Part shown: positions 24,136-33,054 of the stretch, piece by piece
Layout: every line of letters begins with the position of its first letter
Numbering within the stretch: the stretch's first letter is position 1
From: Bradyrhizobium erythrophlei
GTDB lineage: Bacteria; Pseudomonadota; Alphaproteobacteria; Rhizobiales; Xanthobacteraceae
NCBI RefSeq assembly: GCF_900142985.1
Contig: NZ_LT670849.1
Span: 3,844,001 to 3,908,000 of the forward strand
Length of the DNA stretch: 64,000 nucleotides
Reading direction: 5' to 3'
The notes under the pieces: generated by a model
The model's database searches: none
What the model was told of the DNA's origin: nothing
Seen by the model: the letters and a program-made list of their open reading frames with translations, nothing else
Program-made: the position numbers and the translations under genes

Positions 24136-24268
24136 ACTACATGCAGCGTGACGGGATTGTGAAGAGGATAGAGAGGGTTGTCTACCCCGGCTTTAATTGT
24201 GGCCGGACGGCGAAGGCGCTGCCAAACCACGATAAGACAGCTAAACAAAGCGGGACGGACACGGCAAA

Positions 24269-26029
24269 ATGAACACCAAGTCCCCCTATCTCGAGGCGCC
24301 GCGCCGGCTCCGGGCCTTCGTCCGGGCCCACGAGACAAGCCTGGTGATTCTGGCGGCGGTGGTCGGCGCGATCGGCGGGCTGGTGGTGGCCGCCATGAGT
24401 GCCGCAGTGGACATGCTCCATGTCGCGCTCTTCAATCTCAATCCCGGCGACCGGCTTTCGAGCCAGGTCGCGATCGACCCGCTGCGCGCGCTGCTGGTTC
24501 CGAGCCTTGGCGGGTTGATCCTGGGCATCGCCTTCCTGCTGCTGGCGCGTGTCCGGCCGGCGCGCGAAATCGACCCGATCGAAGCCAATGCCCTGCATGG
24601 CGGCCGCATGTCGTTTCGCGGCAGCGTGATCGTCGCGCTGCAGACGATCTGGTCCAGCGGGGTGGGCGCATCGGTCGGGCTGGAGGCCGGATATACCCAG
24701 CTCTCGAGCGGGCTTGGCGCTTCGATTGGCCGCGGGTTTCATCTGCGCCGCGCCGACCAGCGACTGATGGTGGGGTGCGGTACAGCGGCTGCGATCGCGG
24801 GCGCCTTCGGGGCGCCGTTGGGAGGCGCATTCTACGCTTTCGAACTTGTGATCGGCGGCTATACGCCCGCGAGCCTCACGCCGGTCGGGGTCGCCTCCGT
24901 CGTCGGGTATTTCGTGGCCCATGCCTTTGCGCCGCTGTCGCTCGGCCTTGGCACCGGTCCGCTGGTCGGGGTCGTGCTGGGGCGTGACCTGGCGGTGGCG
25001 GCGGTGCTGGGCGTTTTCGCCGCGCTGTTCGGCATTGCGATCATGCGCGGCGCCGGGCTTTGCGAGACGTTGCTGTCGAAGATCGTGGCCTGGCCACCGC
25101 TGCGCCCGGCGCTGGGCGGTCTCGCCGTCGGGCTTTTGGCGTTGCAGACGCCGCAGGTACTCTCGTCGGGGCACGGCGCCCTGCATTTCAACGGCATCGT
25201 GACGATGCCGCTCGCGTTCATCGGCATGGTGTTCGTGCTGAAGACGGTGGCGTCGGTGGTTTCGCTCGGCGCCGGATTTCGCGGCGGACTGTTTTTCGCC
25301 ACGCTTTTTCTCGGCGCGATGGGCGGCCGCCTGTTTGCAGAGGGCTTTGACGGCACCTTTCCTGGCTTGCGCCTGGAGTCCAATATCTATGCCATCATCG
25401 GCATGAGCGCGCTGTCGGCCTCGGTCATCGGCGGTCCCCTGACCATGTCGTTCATCGCACTGGAAACGACCGGCGACCTCTGGCTGACCACGGCAGTGCT
25501 GCTCGCGGTCATCATCTCGACCCAGATTACCCGCGAACTGTTCGGCTATTCCTTTGCGACCTGGCGGCTGCATTTGCGCGGCGAAACCATTCGCAGCGCC
25601 GCCGACGTCGGCTGGATCCGCGATCTTACCGTGCGGCGGTTGATGCGGCCGGATGTGCTCACCGTGAATGCGGCGACGCCGATCGCCGAGTTTCGCGCCA
25701 AATACCCGCCGGGCTCGAAGACCCAGGTGGTCGCGGTCGACGATGCCGGTCACTATGCCGGCATGGTGTTCGTGTCGGACGCCCATGCCGGCGACATCGA
25801 CACCAAAAAGCCGCTGAGCAGCATCCTGCATTATCCCCGTGTGGTGCTGCATCCCGGCATGAATATCCGCGAGGCCATCGCGGCCTTCGACGTCACCGAG
25901 GCTGAATCGCTCACCGTGGTCGAGACCGGTGAGCAGCGGCCGATCGGCATCCTGACCGAAGCGCATGCGATGCGACGTTATGCCGAAGAATCCGAGCGGC
26001 GGCGGCGCGAGGTGGTGGGCGATGCGTGA
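24269..26029 (+). CDS. CLC-family chloride channel/transporter with C-terminal CBS pair
   Basis: A 586-residue protein: a CLC membrane domain to about residue 430, then two CBS domains (LTVRRLMRPDVLTVNAATPI and REAIAAFDVTEAESLTVVET). The canonical GSGIP filter is SSGVGAS here, and the GREGP helix reads GLEAGYTQL, which keeps the gating Glu but loses Arg and Pro. The internal proton-side helix is GAPLGGAFYAFELVIGG. It likely moves chloride or fluoride-like anions across the inner membrane, regulated by nucleotide binding to the CBS pair. Confidence 0.88.
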   Translation: MNTKSPYLEAPRRLRAFVRAHETSLVILAAVVGAIGGLVVAAMSAAVDMLHVALFNLNPGDRLSSQVAIDPLRALLVPSLGGLILGIAFLLLARVRPAREIDPIEANALHGGRMSFRGSVIVALQTIWSSGVGASVGLEAGYTQLSSGLGASIGRGFHLRRADQRLMVGCGTAAAIAGAFGAPLGGAFYAFELVIGGYTPASLTPVGVASVVGYFVAHAFAPLSLGLGTGPLVGVVLGRDLAVAAVLGVFAALFGIAIMRGAGLCETLLSKIVAWPPLRPALGGLAVGLLALQTPQVLSSGHGALHFNGIVTMPLAFIGMVFVLKTVASVVSLGAGFRGGLFFATLFLGAMGGRLFAEGFDGTFPGLRLESNIYAIIGMSALSASVIGGPLTMSFIALETTGDLWLTTAVLLAVIISTQITRELFGYSFATWRLHLRGETIRSAADVGWIRDLTVRRLMRPDVLTVNAATPIAEFRAKYPPGSKTQVVAVDDAGHYAGMVFVSDAHAGDIDTKKPLSSILHYPRVVLHPGMNIREAIAAFDVTEAESLTVVETGEQRPIGILTEAHAMRRYAEESERRRREVVGDA

Positions 26030-26070
26030 TCTGCGGGCCTATCGATGGCTGGTTGCCGCCGCCATTCTCG

Positions 26071-27039
26071 TCAAAGCTTCTCCAGCTTTTGCAGGCAGCG
26101 CGCATGGGCGACTTCATCCGGCATCAGCCTGTCGCCAAAACTGCTCTTCCAGTTGGTGACGCCGACTTCACCGACATAGATGTCGCCTCTTGAGTCCAGC
26201 GCCACGCCATGGGGGGCGAGAAATTTTCCGGCCTCCAGGCCCGGGCCATGCTCGCCGCCGAGGCGCGCGATGCGCTTGCCCTTGGAATCGACGATGGTCA
26301 GGCGTGGACCGAGATTGGGCACCATCCGGTTGACCGGCATGCCCGGCCCAAGTTCGCCGATGATGAAGTTGGGCGATTTGCCGCCGCAGCAGTGCAGGGC
26401 GCATGGCCGGTGCAGGTTGTTCCACTGGGCTTCGTATTTGCCGTCGCCGTCAAACACCTGCACGCGATGGTTCTCGCGGTCGGCCACGTAAACCCAGCCG
26501 TCGAGATCGGTCGAAATATTATGAACGATGTTGAACTGGCCGGGGTCGCTGCCGGGTTCGCCCCAGCTTTTGATCAGTTTGCCGTCGGGCGTATATTTGT
26601 GCACGCGAGCATTGCCATAGCCGTCGGACACGTAGATTTCGCCTGTGGGCGACAGCGCCGTATGGGTGCAGCGATGGAACGGTTCGCCGCTCATGAACGG
26701 CGCCGGCTTCTCCGGGATGCCGATGGTCAGAAGCACCTTGCCGTCGGTGGTGCACTTGCGCACCGTGTGGTCGCCATCGTCGGTGCAATAGATGTGATCC
26801 TGCGCGTCGACGTGCAGCCCATGGGCGCGGTGGAACAGGCCTTCGCCCCAACTCTTGACGAAATTGCCGTCGCGATCGAACACGATCATCGGGTGCGCGC
26901 CCCGATTGAAGACGTAGACACGGTCCTTGCTGTCGACCGCAACGGCTGCGACGTCGGTCAGCGTCCAGCCGTCGGGCAGCTTTGCCCAGTTCTCCACGAC
27001 GCGATAACGATGTTCATCCGAGCCGAGGATCACCGGCAT
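26071..27039 (-). CDS. NHL-repeat beta-propeller protein
   Basis: A 322-residue protein built of about six NHL repeats, for instance VDSKDRVYVFNRGAHPMIVF, LHVDAQDHIYCTDDGDHTVR, STDLDGWVYVADRENHRVQV and ALDSRGDIYVGEVG. The fold is a beta-propeller like the lyase domain of peptidyl-alpha-hydroxyglycine lyase. No signal peptide is seen. It sits downstream of a flavoprotein monooxygenase on the same strand, 38 bases apart, suggesting a joint catabolic or oxidative role. Propellers of this kind may be enzymes or binding proteins. Confidence 0.85.
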   Translation of the reverse strand: MPVILGSDEHRYRVVENWAKLPDGWTLTDVAAVAVDSKDRVYVFNRGAHPMIVFDRDGNFVKSWGEGLFHRAHGLHVDAQDHIYCTDDGDHTVRKCTTDGKVLLTIGIPEKPAPFMSGEPFHRCTHTALSPTGEIYVSDGYGNARVHKYTPDGKLIKSWGEPGSDPGQFNIVHNISTDLDGWVYVADRENHRVQVFDGDGKYEAQWNNLHRPCALHCCGGKSPNFIIGELGPGMPVNRMVPNLGPRLTIVDSKGKRIARLGGEHGPGLEAGKFLAPHGVALDSRGDIYVGEVGVTNWKSSFGDRLMPDEVAHARCLQKLEKL

Positions 27040-27077
27040 TGTTCTTCTCCCTAGACGGTTTTTGTTGTGAGTGATGA

Positions 27078-28844
27078 TCAGCGAGCGCGGGGCAACAGTC
27101 CTTCCTCAATCGCTTTGATCTGCAATGCAAGGAATTTCGAGTTGATGCGGCACTGCGCGAGGCTGCCGGCAATGAACCAGAGGCCGTCCTGACCGGTTCG
27201 CGCATACATGTTGCGCAGTTCCTGCCCGTCGCCGAATCCCCAGATCGGGCCGACGCGCGCGGCGATTTCCTCGCCGAATAGCCGCCCGACCAGAACTTCC
27301 TGCGGCTTGTACCCGGTCGCCAGCACGATGAGATCGGCGGCAAGCGTCTCGCCGTTTTTCATCCGCGCGCCGCCGGCGACGAAGGCGTCGATATCGGCAA
27401 ATTGCCGAAGTGAGATTTCGCGCCGCGCCACCAGATCCGAGCAGCCGACGTTGAAATAATAGCCGCCGCCGCGCGTGAGATACTTGAACTGCCAGCCGGT
27501 ATCGTCCTCGCCGTAATCAAGTTTGAAACCGACCGCTGTCAGGCCGTCGAGCAGCTCCTTGTCGAATTCCCTGGACTGCCCGGTGATCATCTGATGGGTC
27601 TTTTTCGCCAATCTCAGCGGCATCGAGGTCGCGATCAGGTCGTTGTCCTCAAGCGTGCCTTCGTTGTAGGTCGCGTAAGCGAGCTGCGCCGACGGCTCGA
27701 TATTGGTGATCAGGGTCGGGCTGCGCTGAACCAGCGTCACGTCAGCGCCGCTCGAATACAGGTCCTGCGCGATGTCGTGGCCGCTGTTGCCGGTTCCGAT
27801 CACAACCGTGCGCTTGTCTTTCCAGTTCTCGCCGTCGTCGTATTGGCTGGAATGCAGGATGGTGCCCGTAAAATTCTTCAGCGCCGGAATGTCCGGGATA
27901 TTGGCGATGCCGCTGACGCCGGTCGCCATCACGACGTGGCGGGGATGCATCGTGCGCGCTGTGCCGTCGCCGTGGCGCAGCACCACGGACCAGCGTGCTT
28001 TTGCAAAGTCATACTCGCCGCTCTCGAGGCTCGTCGATGTCCAGAAGTTCAGCTCCATCGCATCGACGTAAGACTCGAACCAGTTGGCGAGCTTGTCCTT
28101 GGGGATATAGACCGGCCAGTTCGGCGGGAACGGCATGTAGGGCAGGTGATTGACCTGCACCTGATTATGCAGGGTCAGGGCGTGGTAGCGCTTGCGCCAG
28201 TTGTCGCCGATGCGGTTCTCGCGATCGACGATCAGCGTATCGATGGAAAGCTGTTTCAGTCGCGCGGCGATCGACAGCCCGGCCTGTCCGCCGCCAACCA
28301 CGAGCACGGTCGGGTCGCGGTCGGCATAGGCGAGCGACGCCTGGCGCTGGTCGAGCCAGTTGGGGCCGCGAAAATCGCGCGAATAGGATTGTCCGCGCGG
28401 CCGCGCCGATCCGACCGTCTCCTCGAATCCCTTCAGCTCTTCGAGCGCGGTGAGCAGTGTCCAGGCCTTGAGCCGGTTGCGCTCTTCGGCGTCGGGGATC
28501 AACCGGACCATGCCGTGGCCGCGGCCCTCTTTGGTTTCGAACTTGAAGATCGCCTCGATGGTCTCGGTGCCGGCGCGTGTAACCCGGCGTGGGGCCGCGC
28601 GCGCGGGATCGATCAGGAAGCGGCGGGGTGCCCGCTGCGCGGCGAGGCCGGGAAGCTCTTTCAGGATCGCATCCGCGCCATTGAGCGTTTGCAGGTTCCA
28701 GCTCAGCGCCAGCACGTCGCGCCAATAGCTTTCGCGGTGGAACAGCGTTCGAAGCGCATCGACGTCGTGGTGTTCGAGCACACGCTCGAACTCCGCCAGC
28801 CAGCTTTCGACTGATGTTGCGATATCGTCGGTGCGATCGAGCAT
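27078..28844 (-). CDS. Flavin-containing monooxygenase with an N-terminal NTF2-like domain
   Basis: A 588-residue protein. Residues 1-140 form an NTF2/SnoaL-like domain (LEHHDVDALRTLFHRESYWR). The main part is a group B flavoprotein monooxygenase: VLVVGGGQAGLSIAARLKQL is the FAD GxGxxG, GTGNSGHDIAQDL the NADPH site, and ATGYKP the C-terminal motif. It should oxidise a small ketone, amine or sulfide using NADPH and O2. An NTF2 cap fused to an FMO is common in alphaproteobacteria. It probably shares a transcript with the NHL protein. Confidence 0.9.
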   Translation of the reverse strand: MLDRTDDIATSVESWLAEFERVLEHHDVDALRTLFHRESYWRDVLALSWNLQTLNGADAILKELPGLAAQRAPRRFLIDPARAAPRRVTRAGTETIEAIFKFETKEGRGHGMVRLIPDAEERNRLKAWTLLTALEELKGFEETVGSARPRGQSYSRDFRGPNWLDQRQASLAYADRDPTVLVVGGGQAGLSIAARLKQLSIDTLIVDRENRIGDNWRKRYHALTLHNQVQVNHLPYMPFPPNWPVYIPKDKLANWFESYVDAMELNFWTSTSLESGEYDFAKARWSVVLRHGDGTARTMHPRHVVMATGVSGIANIPDIPALKNFTGTILHSSQYDDGENWKDKRTVVIGTGNSGHDIAQDLYSSGADVTLVQRSPTLITNIEPSAQLAYATYNEGTLEDNDLIATSMPLRLAKKTHQMITGQSREFDKELLDGLTAVGFKLDYGEDDTGWQFKYLTRGGGYYFNVGCSDLVARREISLRQFADIDAFVAGGARMKNGETLAADLIVLATGYKPQEVLVGRLFGEEIAARVGPIWGFGDGQELRNMYARTGQDGLWFIAGSLAQCRINSKFLALQIKAIEEGLLPRAR

Positions 28845-28925
28845 GCGATAGCCTCGGCTCGGCCGTCTTTCGCGGCGTTTCCTCTCAGCCGAGGCTATAC
28901 CGTTTGGGCGCGGGCCAAAAGCCGC

Positions 28926-30017
28926 TCAACCAAGCAGCGACAGAATGTGGCCCTGCGCCGGGGGAATGCGGCCGTTGAGCGTGTCGAGATAGACCTGTTT
29001 GACCGCATCTCGCCCGCGGCCTTCGATCACCGTGAGCCGCGCCGGCAAAGTTGGCGCAAAGGCCGACCATGCCGCGCCAAAGCGCTGATCGATGCCGCCC
29101 GCTCCCCATTCCTTGGCGCGCTTTCGAATCTGGTCGGGCGCGAAGAACCATGCGGGTTTTGCGCCCGGCAGCTCGACCTCGTCGGGCGAAAAGCTCTGGT
29201 GCGTGAGCCCGATCTGGCCGGAATATTTCATCGCGTTGCGGAAGTGATGATGCAGCCGCGCACGAATGGCGCTGTTGCCGGCCATGTCGACGAAGGCGAC
29301 CGGCGAGTCCTGCGGCAGCGTTTCGACCTGATCGTAGAGCACGACTTCATGATAGCAGCCGAGCGACCGGACAAAGTCGGCATTGCCGGCCGAGGTCAGT
29401 CCGATCACATGCATCGGTTCGGGATTCGAATGCAGCAGATAAGCGAGGCCGAACGCGGTTTTGCTGGAGGCGCTGGAGAGCATGACGCGGCGCGCGCCGA
29501 AGAATTCATGCTCGCGGAGGAAATCGTCGACCAGAAACGACAGCATGAACAGCGGCCGCAGCAGCGCCTGATAGTCGCCATTGCGCCCTTCGAAGTCGCC
29601 GATGCCACTGACGCGCGCATAGGCGTTGTAGACCGGCGCGACGCCCTGGCGATGCGCCGCCGCATCGCGCAAACCATGTTTGCGCACATCCGCCGCTTCG
29701 ATCACCAGATGCGTCGCCATCGGAAAATAGCCAAACAGGCGTTCGCCGGCCTCGATGGAGGGGTGGCGGGAGACAACGACTTCGCCGAACCCCCATACCG
29801 GAATATTGCCGAAGCCTTGCGGCCCCGGAAACAACTGCCAGTATTTCAACTGATCGCCGAGCGTGGCGTAGGTGATGTTGTTGGCCGTGAAGGCGAAGCG
29901 CTCGATCTTGACCAGCAGTGCTTCGTCGGGAAGCGCGCCGGCGTTAGGTAGTTGCGTCTCGATGAATTTGCATTCGGAAAAGTCGTGGCGTGCAACGATG
30001 AAGTCGGTGGAGTTCAT
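28926..30017 (-). CDS. DUF2855 family protein (MDR-like)
   Basis: A 363-residue protein from ATG 30017, where TTGGTC..GGAGGTCG precedes the start; the longer frame to 30083 has no ribosome site. VWGFGEVVVSRHPSIEAGERLFGYFPMA and ARRVMLSSASSKTAFGLAYLL, then VIGLTSAGNADFVRSLG are a GroES-like domain followed by a nucleotide-binding fold similar to quinone oxidoreductases. Members are annotated DUF2855, with no known reaction. The SSASSKTA motif is where a nucleotide would bind. It lies upstream of the FMO gene on the same strand, 81 bases apart. Confidence 0.85.
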   Translation of the reverse strand: MNSTDFIVARHDFSECKFIETQLPNAGALPDEALLVKIERFAFTANNITYATLGDQLKYWQLFPGPQGFGNIPVWGFGEVVVSRHPSIEAGERLFGYFPMATHLVIEAADVRKHGLRDAAAHRQGVAPVYNAYARVSGIGDFEGRNGDYQALLRPLFMLSFLVDDFLREHEFFGARRVMLSSASSKTAFGLAYLLHSNPEPMHVIGLTSAGNADFVRSLGCYHEVVLYDQVETLPQDSPVAFVDMAGNSAIRARLHHHFRNAMKYSGQIGLTHQSFSPDEVELPGAKPAWFFAPDQIRKRAKEWGAGGIDQRFGAAWSAFAPTLPARLTVIEGRGRDAVKQVYLDTLNGRIPPAQGHILSLLG

Positions 30018-30129
30018 GGGCGGCGACCTCCGCAGGTGGTGCGGTCGCGATCTTTGCATCCGGCTATGAAGGTTTGGCAACACGGACTTTGTTTGAAACG
30101 GCGTTCAGTTGCCAGTGTGGCGGTTCACG

Positions 30130-30780
30130 CTAGGTTCCCGCGATTACGCCTTCGCGCTTCTTGAGCGCGCGGTAATACGACCACCACAAATGCGCCGCTG
30201 CGCCACGCAGCGGACGCCACGGTTCCGCGAGCGGAATCATCTGCTTTGGCGTTGGCCGCGTCTTCAATCCCAATCCGATCTTGACCGCCTCCTGCACGGC
30301 AAGGTCGCCGGCCGGCCAGGCATCGCCATGACCGAGGCAAAACAGCAAATACACATCGGCTGTCCACGGGCCGATGCCGTGAAGTGAGACCAGGCTGTGG
30401 TGCGCGGCGTCGGCGTCCTCGTTGGCGAGTACATCGAGGTTGAGGCGCTCGGCTCGGATCTCGCGCGCGAGATTTTTCAGCGTCTTGATTTTCGCCGCCG
30501 ACAGGCCGAGCCGGCCCAGACGATCGGCGCGGGCGCGGCGCACCACCTCATGGTCAAGCGGATCGAAGGCGGCGGAAAGCCGCGCCCAGATCGCGGCTGC
30601 GCTCGCGGTCGAGAGCTGCTGGCCGCAGACGATATGCGCAAGGCCCGTGAAGCCCGGTTCGCGCCGCCGCAGCGCCGGCATGCCGGCAACCGCAAATACC
30701 GGCCGAAGGCGCGGGTCAAGCTTCAGAAGCGCGTGGATCGCCTCTTCGAGATCTGCCTGGCTGTTGAGGTGGAGGGTCAT
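30130..30780 (-). CDS. DNA-3-methyladenine glycosylase (AlkA-like)
   Basis: A 216-residue HhH-GPD base excision glycosylase. The helix-hairpin-helix is SLHGIGPWTADVYLL, followed by the catalytic Asp in AWPAGDLAVQEAV. ARLSAAFDPLD and GLSAAKIKTLKNLA are the other family blocks. It lacks the N-terminal domain of E. coli AlkA, which is normal for the short form. It removes alkylated purines from DNA. It is divergent from gluQ across 37 bp. Confidence 0.9.
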   Translation of the reverse strand: MTLHLNSQADLEEAIHALLKLDPRLRPVFAVAGMPALRRREPGFTGLAHIVCGQQLSTASAAAIWARLSAAFDPLDHEVVRRARADRLGRLGLSAAKIKTLKNLAREIRAERLNLDVLANEDADAAHHSLVSLHGIGPWTADVYLLFCLGHGDAWPAGDLAVQEAVKIGLGLKTRPTPKQMIPLAEPWRPLRGAAAHLWWSYYRALKKREGVIAGT

Positions 30781-30817
30781 TGCGACTTAAAACCACCACC
30801 TATCGAGTTTGAAATCA

Positions 30818-31690
30818 ATGTCGCCACCCGTTTTCCGATTTGCGCCGTCGCCGAATGGCTACCTGCATCTGGGGCACGCCTTTTCGGCGATGCTGAATGA
30901 CGGCCTCGCGCGCGAAGCGGGCGGCCGTTTCCTGCTGCGTATCGAGGATATCGACACAACGCGCTGCAAACCGGAATTCGAGGCCGCGATCGACGAAGAT
31001 CTCGCCTGGCTCGGGATTATCTGGGAAACGCCGGTGCGGCGACAATCGGAGCATTTCGCCTGTTATCGTGCGGCGCTCGAAAAGCTCGCAGGTCTTGGGC
31101 TGGTCTATCCCGCCTTCGAAAGCCGCGCCGAGACCGCCCGTCTCGTCGCCGAACGGGAGCAGGAAGCGCCATGGCCGCGCGATCCCGACGGTGCGCCGCT
31201 TTATCCGGGCACGGCACGGGCGCTTGCGCCCGAGGAGCAGGCGCGGCGGTTGCAATCGGGCGCGTCTTACGCGCTGCGGCTCGACATGGCGGCGGCCTGC
31301 GCGCGTGTCGGCCAGTTGAGCTGGATCGAGCGCGGCAAAGGCCCTGAAGGCGAAAGCGGGAGCGTCGCTGCCAATCCCGCGGCCTGGGGGGACGTCATCA
31401 TTGCGCGCAAGGAGACGCCGACCAGCTACCACCTCGCGGTGGTGGTTGACGATGCGCTGCAAGGTATCACCGAGGTGGTGCGGGGCCTCGACCTGTTCTG
31501 GTCGACGAGCGTCCACCGGCTGTTGCAGGCGCTTCTCGGTCTGCCGCAACCCGTCTACCGGCATCATGGCCTCATTCGCGATGCTAGCGGCCAGAAGCTG
31601 TCGAAATCGACGGAGGCGACTGGATTGCGTGAATTGAGGGCGGCGGGCGTCACGCCGGCCGAGATTCGCCACCGGGTCGGTCTCGGCTAG
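30818..31690 (+). CDS. gluQ: Glutamyl-Q tRNA(Asp) synthetase
   Basis: A 290-residue truncated GluRS. It has RFAPSPNGYLHLGHA (HIGH motif), RIEDIDTTRC, and GQKLSKSTEATGL (KMSKS). The anticodon-binding domain is absent, as expected for GluQRS, which attaches Glu to queuosine at position 34 of tRNA-Asp. The zinc ligands of the E. coli enzyme (C-x-C ... Y-x3-C) are missing: the region reads LVYPAFESRAE. Many alphaproteobacterial forms lack them. The ATG at 30818 is preferred to the TTG at 30809. Confidence 0.92.
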   Translation: MSPPVFRFAPSPNGYLHLGHAFSAMLNDGLAREAGGRFLLRIEDIDTTRCKPEFEAAIDEDLAWLGIIWETPVRRQSEHFACYRAALEKLAGLGLVYPAFESRAETARLVAEREQEAPWPRDPDGAPLYPGTARALAPEEQARRLQSGASYALRLDMAAACARVGQLSWIERGKGPEGESGSVAANPAAWGDVIIARKETPTSYHLAVVVDDALQGITEVVRGLDLFWSTSVHRLLQALLGLPQPVYRHHGLIRDASGQKLSKSTEATGLRELRAAGVTPAEIRHRVGLG

Positions 31691-31797
31691 GCGTCCGTTT
31701 CCAATTGCTAACATTCTGTTCGGGATGAACTGCGCCTCGGCGTGACTCCCTCCACCCCGCCATGCCATGGTGAGTCCCGGCCAGGATTGGGGGAATC

Positions 31798-33054
31798 ATG
31801 GCGTTGAGTAAGCGCCCGCGGCGCAGTCGGCGGCCGAAAAAGCCGCCTCTGAAAAAGCGTAAAACAAGCGCCGCGGCGGGCAGGCCGCGCAAGGCCGCGA
31901 GAGTGGCCAGCAAGACGGCTGCGCCCGGCATTGTTGAGACGGCGCTCGCCACCTTTGCGCATGAGGTGCGCACGCCGCTGACCGGCATTCTGGCGATCAG
32001 TGATCTGCTGGCGACGTCCGATCTCGATGAGCGCGAGCGGCGCTGGGTCGATACCATCAAGGCCGGCGCCGAACATCTGGCGAGCCTTGCGACGCTGTTC
32101 GTCGATGCCGCGAGAGGCGGCCGGTCCGGCTACGGCGTCCGGCAGGATTTTTTCGACCTGCGCGCATTGGCTCACAGCGTCGGCGACTCGCTGGCCGGCC
32201 GGGCGACCGCCAAGGGCCTGCAGTCGCGGGTCGAGATTTCGGAGAAACTACCTGCCTTCGTCACCGGCGATCCCGTCCGCCTGAGGGCGGCGCTCGAAAA
32301 CCTGATCGACAATGCCACCAAGTTCACCGAAGAGGGCGCCGTCGCGCTGACGGTGCGGCCGGCTAGCGAGGCGAAAGGCAAGGTCGCCGTCGCCTTTGCG
32401 GTTTCCGACAGCGGCATCGGGCTGACGCTGAAGGAGATCAAGCGGCTGTTTCGCCCCTTTTCACAGGCCAATGTGAAGATTGCCGCGCGCTTTGGCGGTG
32501 CCGGGCTCGGACTGTCGTCGGTGAAGCAGCTCGCCCGCGCCATGGGCGGCGACATTGTGGTGGCGCCACGCCGCGGCGGCGGGGCCGTGTTCACATTGAC
32601 GGTGCAACTCACCCGCGCCGAGGTCGCACCGGACGATTCAGGCCCAGGTGACGATCATCTGCAGGCCCATGCACGGGGATTGCGCGTGCTCAGCGTCGAG
32701 GACAATCCGTTCGGCCGCGTCGTGCTCAATGCGGTTTTGACCGAACTCGGTCACCACGCGGAATTCGTCAGTCGCGGCGAGGACGCGCTGGAGCGCATCA
32801 CGCAAGGTGGCTTCGATGCGATTCTGATGGATATGGTGCTTCCGGGCATCGACGGCATCGAGGCGATCCGGCGGATTCGCGCGTTGGGTCCGCCGTTCGG
32901 ATCCGCCGCAATTATCGGCGTGTCTGGCCGCGGCGACGATGAGGCGGCGGCGCGCGCGGCCGGCGCGGACGCCTTTCTGGTCAAGCCTGTGTCTCCGAGG
33001 GCTTTAGCGATTGCGCTGCTTGAAGTGACACGCCGCGCGGCAGGCGCGACTTGA
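31798..33054 (+). CDS. Hybrid histidine kinase (HisKA-HATPase-receiver), no sensor domain
   Basis: A 418-residue protein. The N-terminal 45 residues are very basic (Lys/Arg-rich) with no membrane segment. The H-box FAHEVRTPLTGI places the phospho-His near residue 55. The ATPase has ENLIDNATKFTEEG (N), DSGIGL (G1) and FGGAGLGLSSVKQ (G2). A receiver follows from about residue 295 with LMDMVLPGIDG and the Lys in FLVKPVSP. There is no input domain, so it is probably cytosolic and driven by a partner. Its 3' end overlaps the convergent BrkB gene by 74 bases. Confidence 0.88.
   Translation: MALSKRPRRSRRPKKPPLKKRKTSAAAGRPRKAARVASKTAAPGIVETALATFAHEVRTPLTGILAISDLLATSDLDERERRWVDTIKAGAEHLASLATLFVDAARGGRSGYGVRQDFFDLRALAHSVGDSLAGRATAKGLQSRVEISEKLPAFVTGDPVRLRAALENLIDNATKFTEEGAVALTVRPASEAKGKVAVAFAVSDSGIGLTLKEIKRLFRPFSQANVKIAARFGGAGLGLSSVKQLARAMGGDIVVAPRRGGGAVFTLTVQLTRAEVAPDDSGPGDDHLQAHARGLRVLSVEDNPFGRVVLNAVLTELGHHAEFVSRGEDALERITQGGFDAILMDMVLPGIDGIEAIRRIRALGPPFGSAAIIGVSGRGDDEAAARAAGADAFLVKPVSPRALAIALLEVTRRAAGAT

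Noticed and set aside
24182..25966. 594-residue minus-strand ORF antisense to the CLC gene
   Set aside because: It is Arg/His/Gln-rich with no domain, and the opposite strand encodes a complete CLC protein with CBS domains. It is a high-GC shadow.
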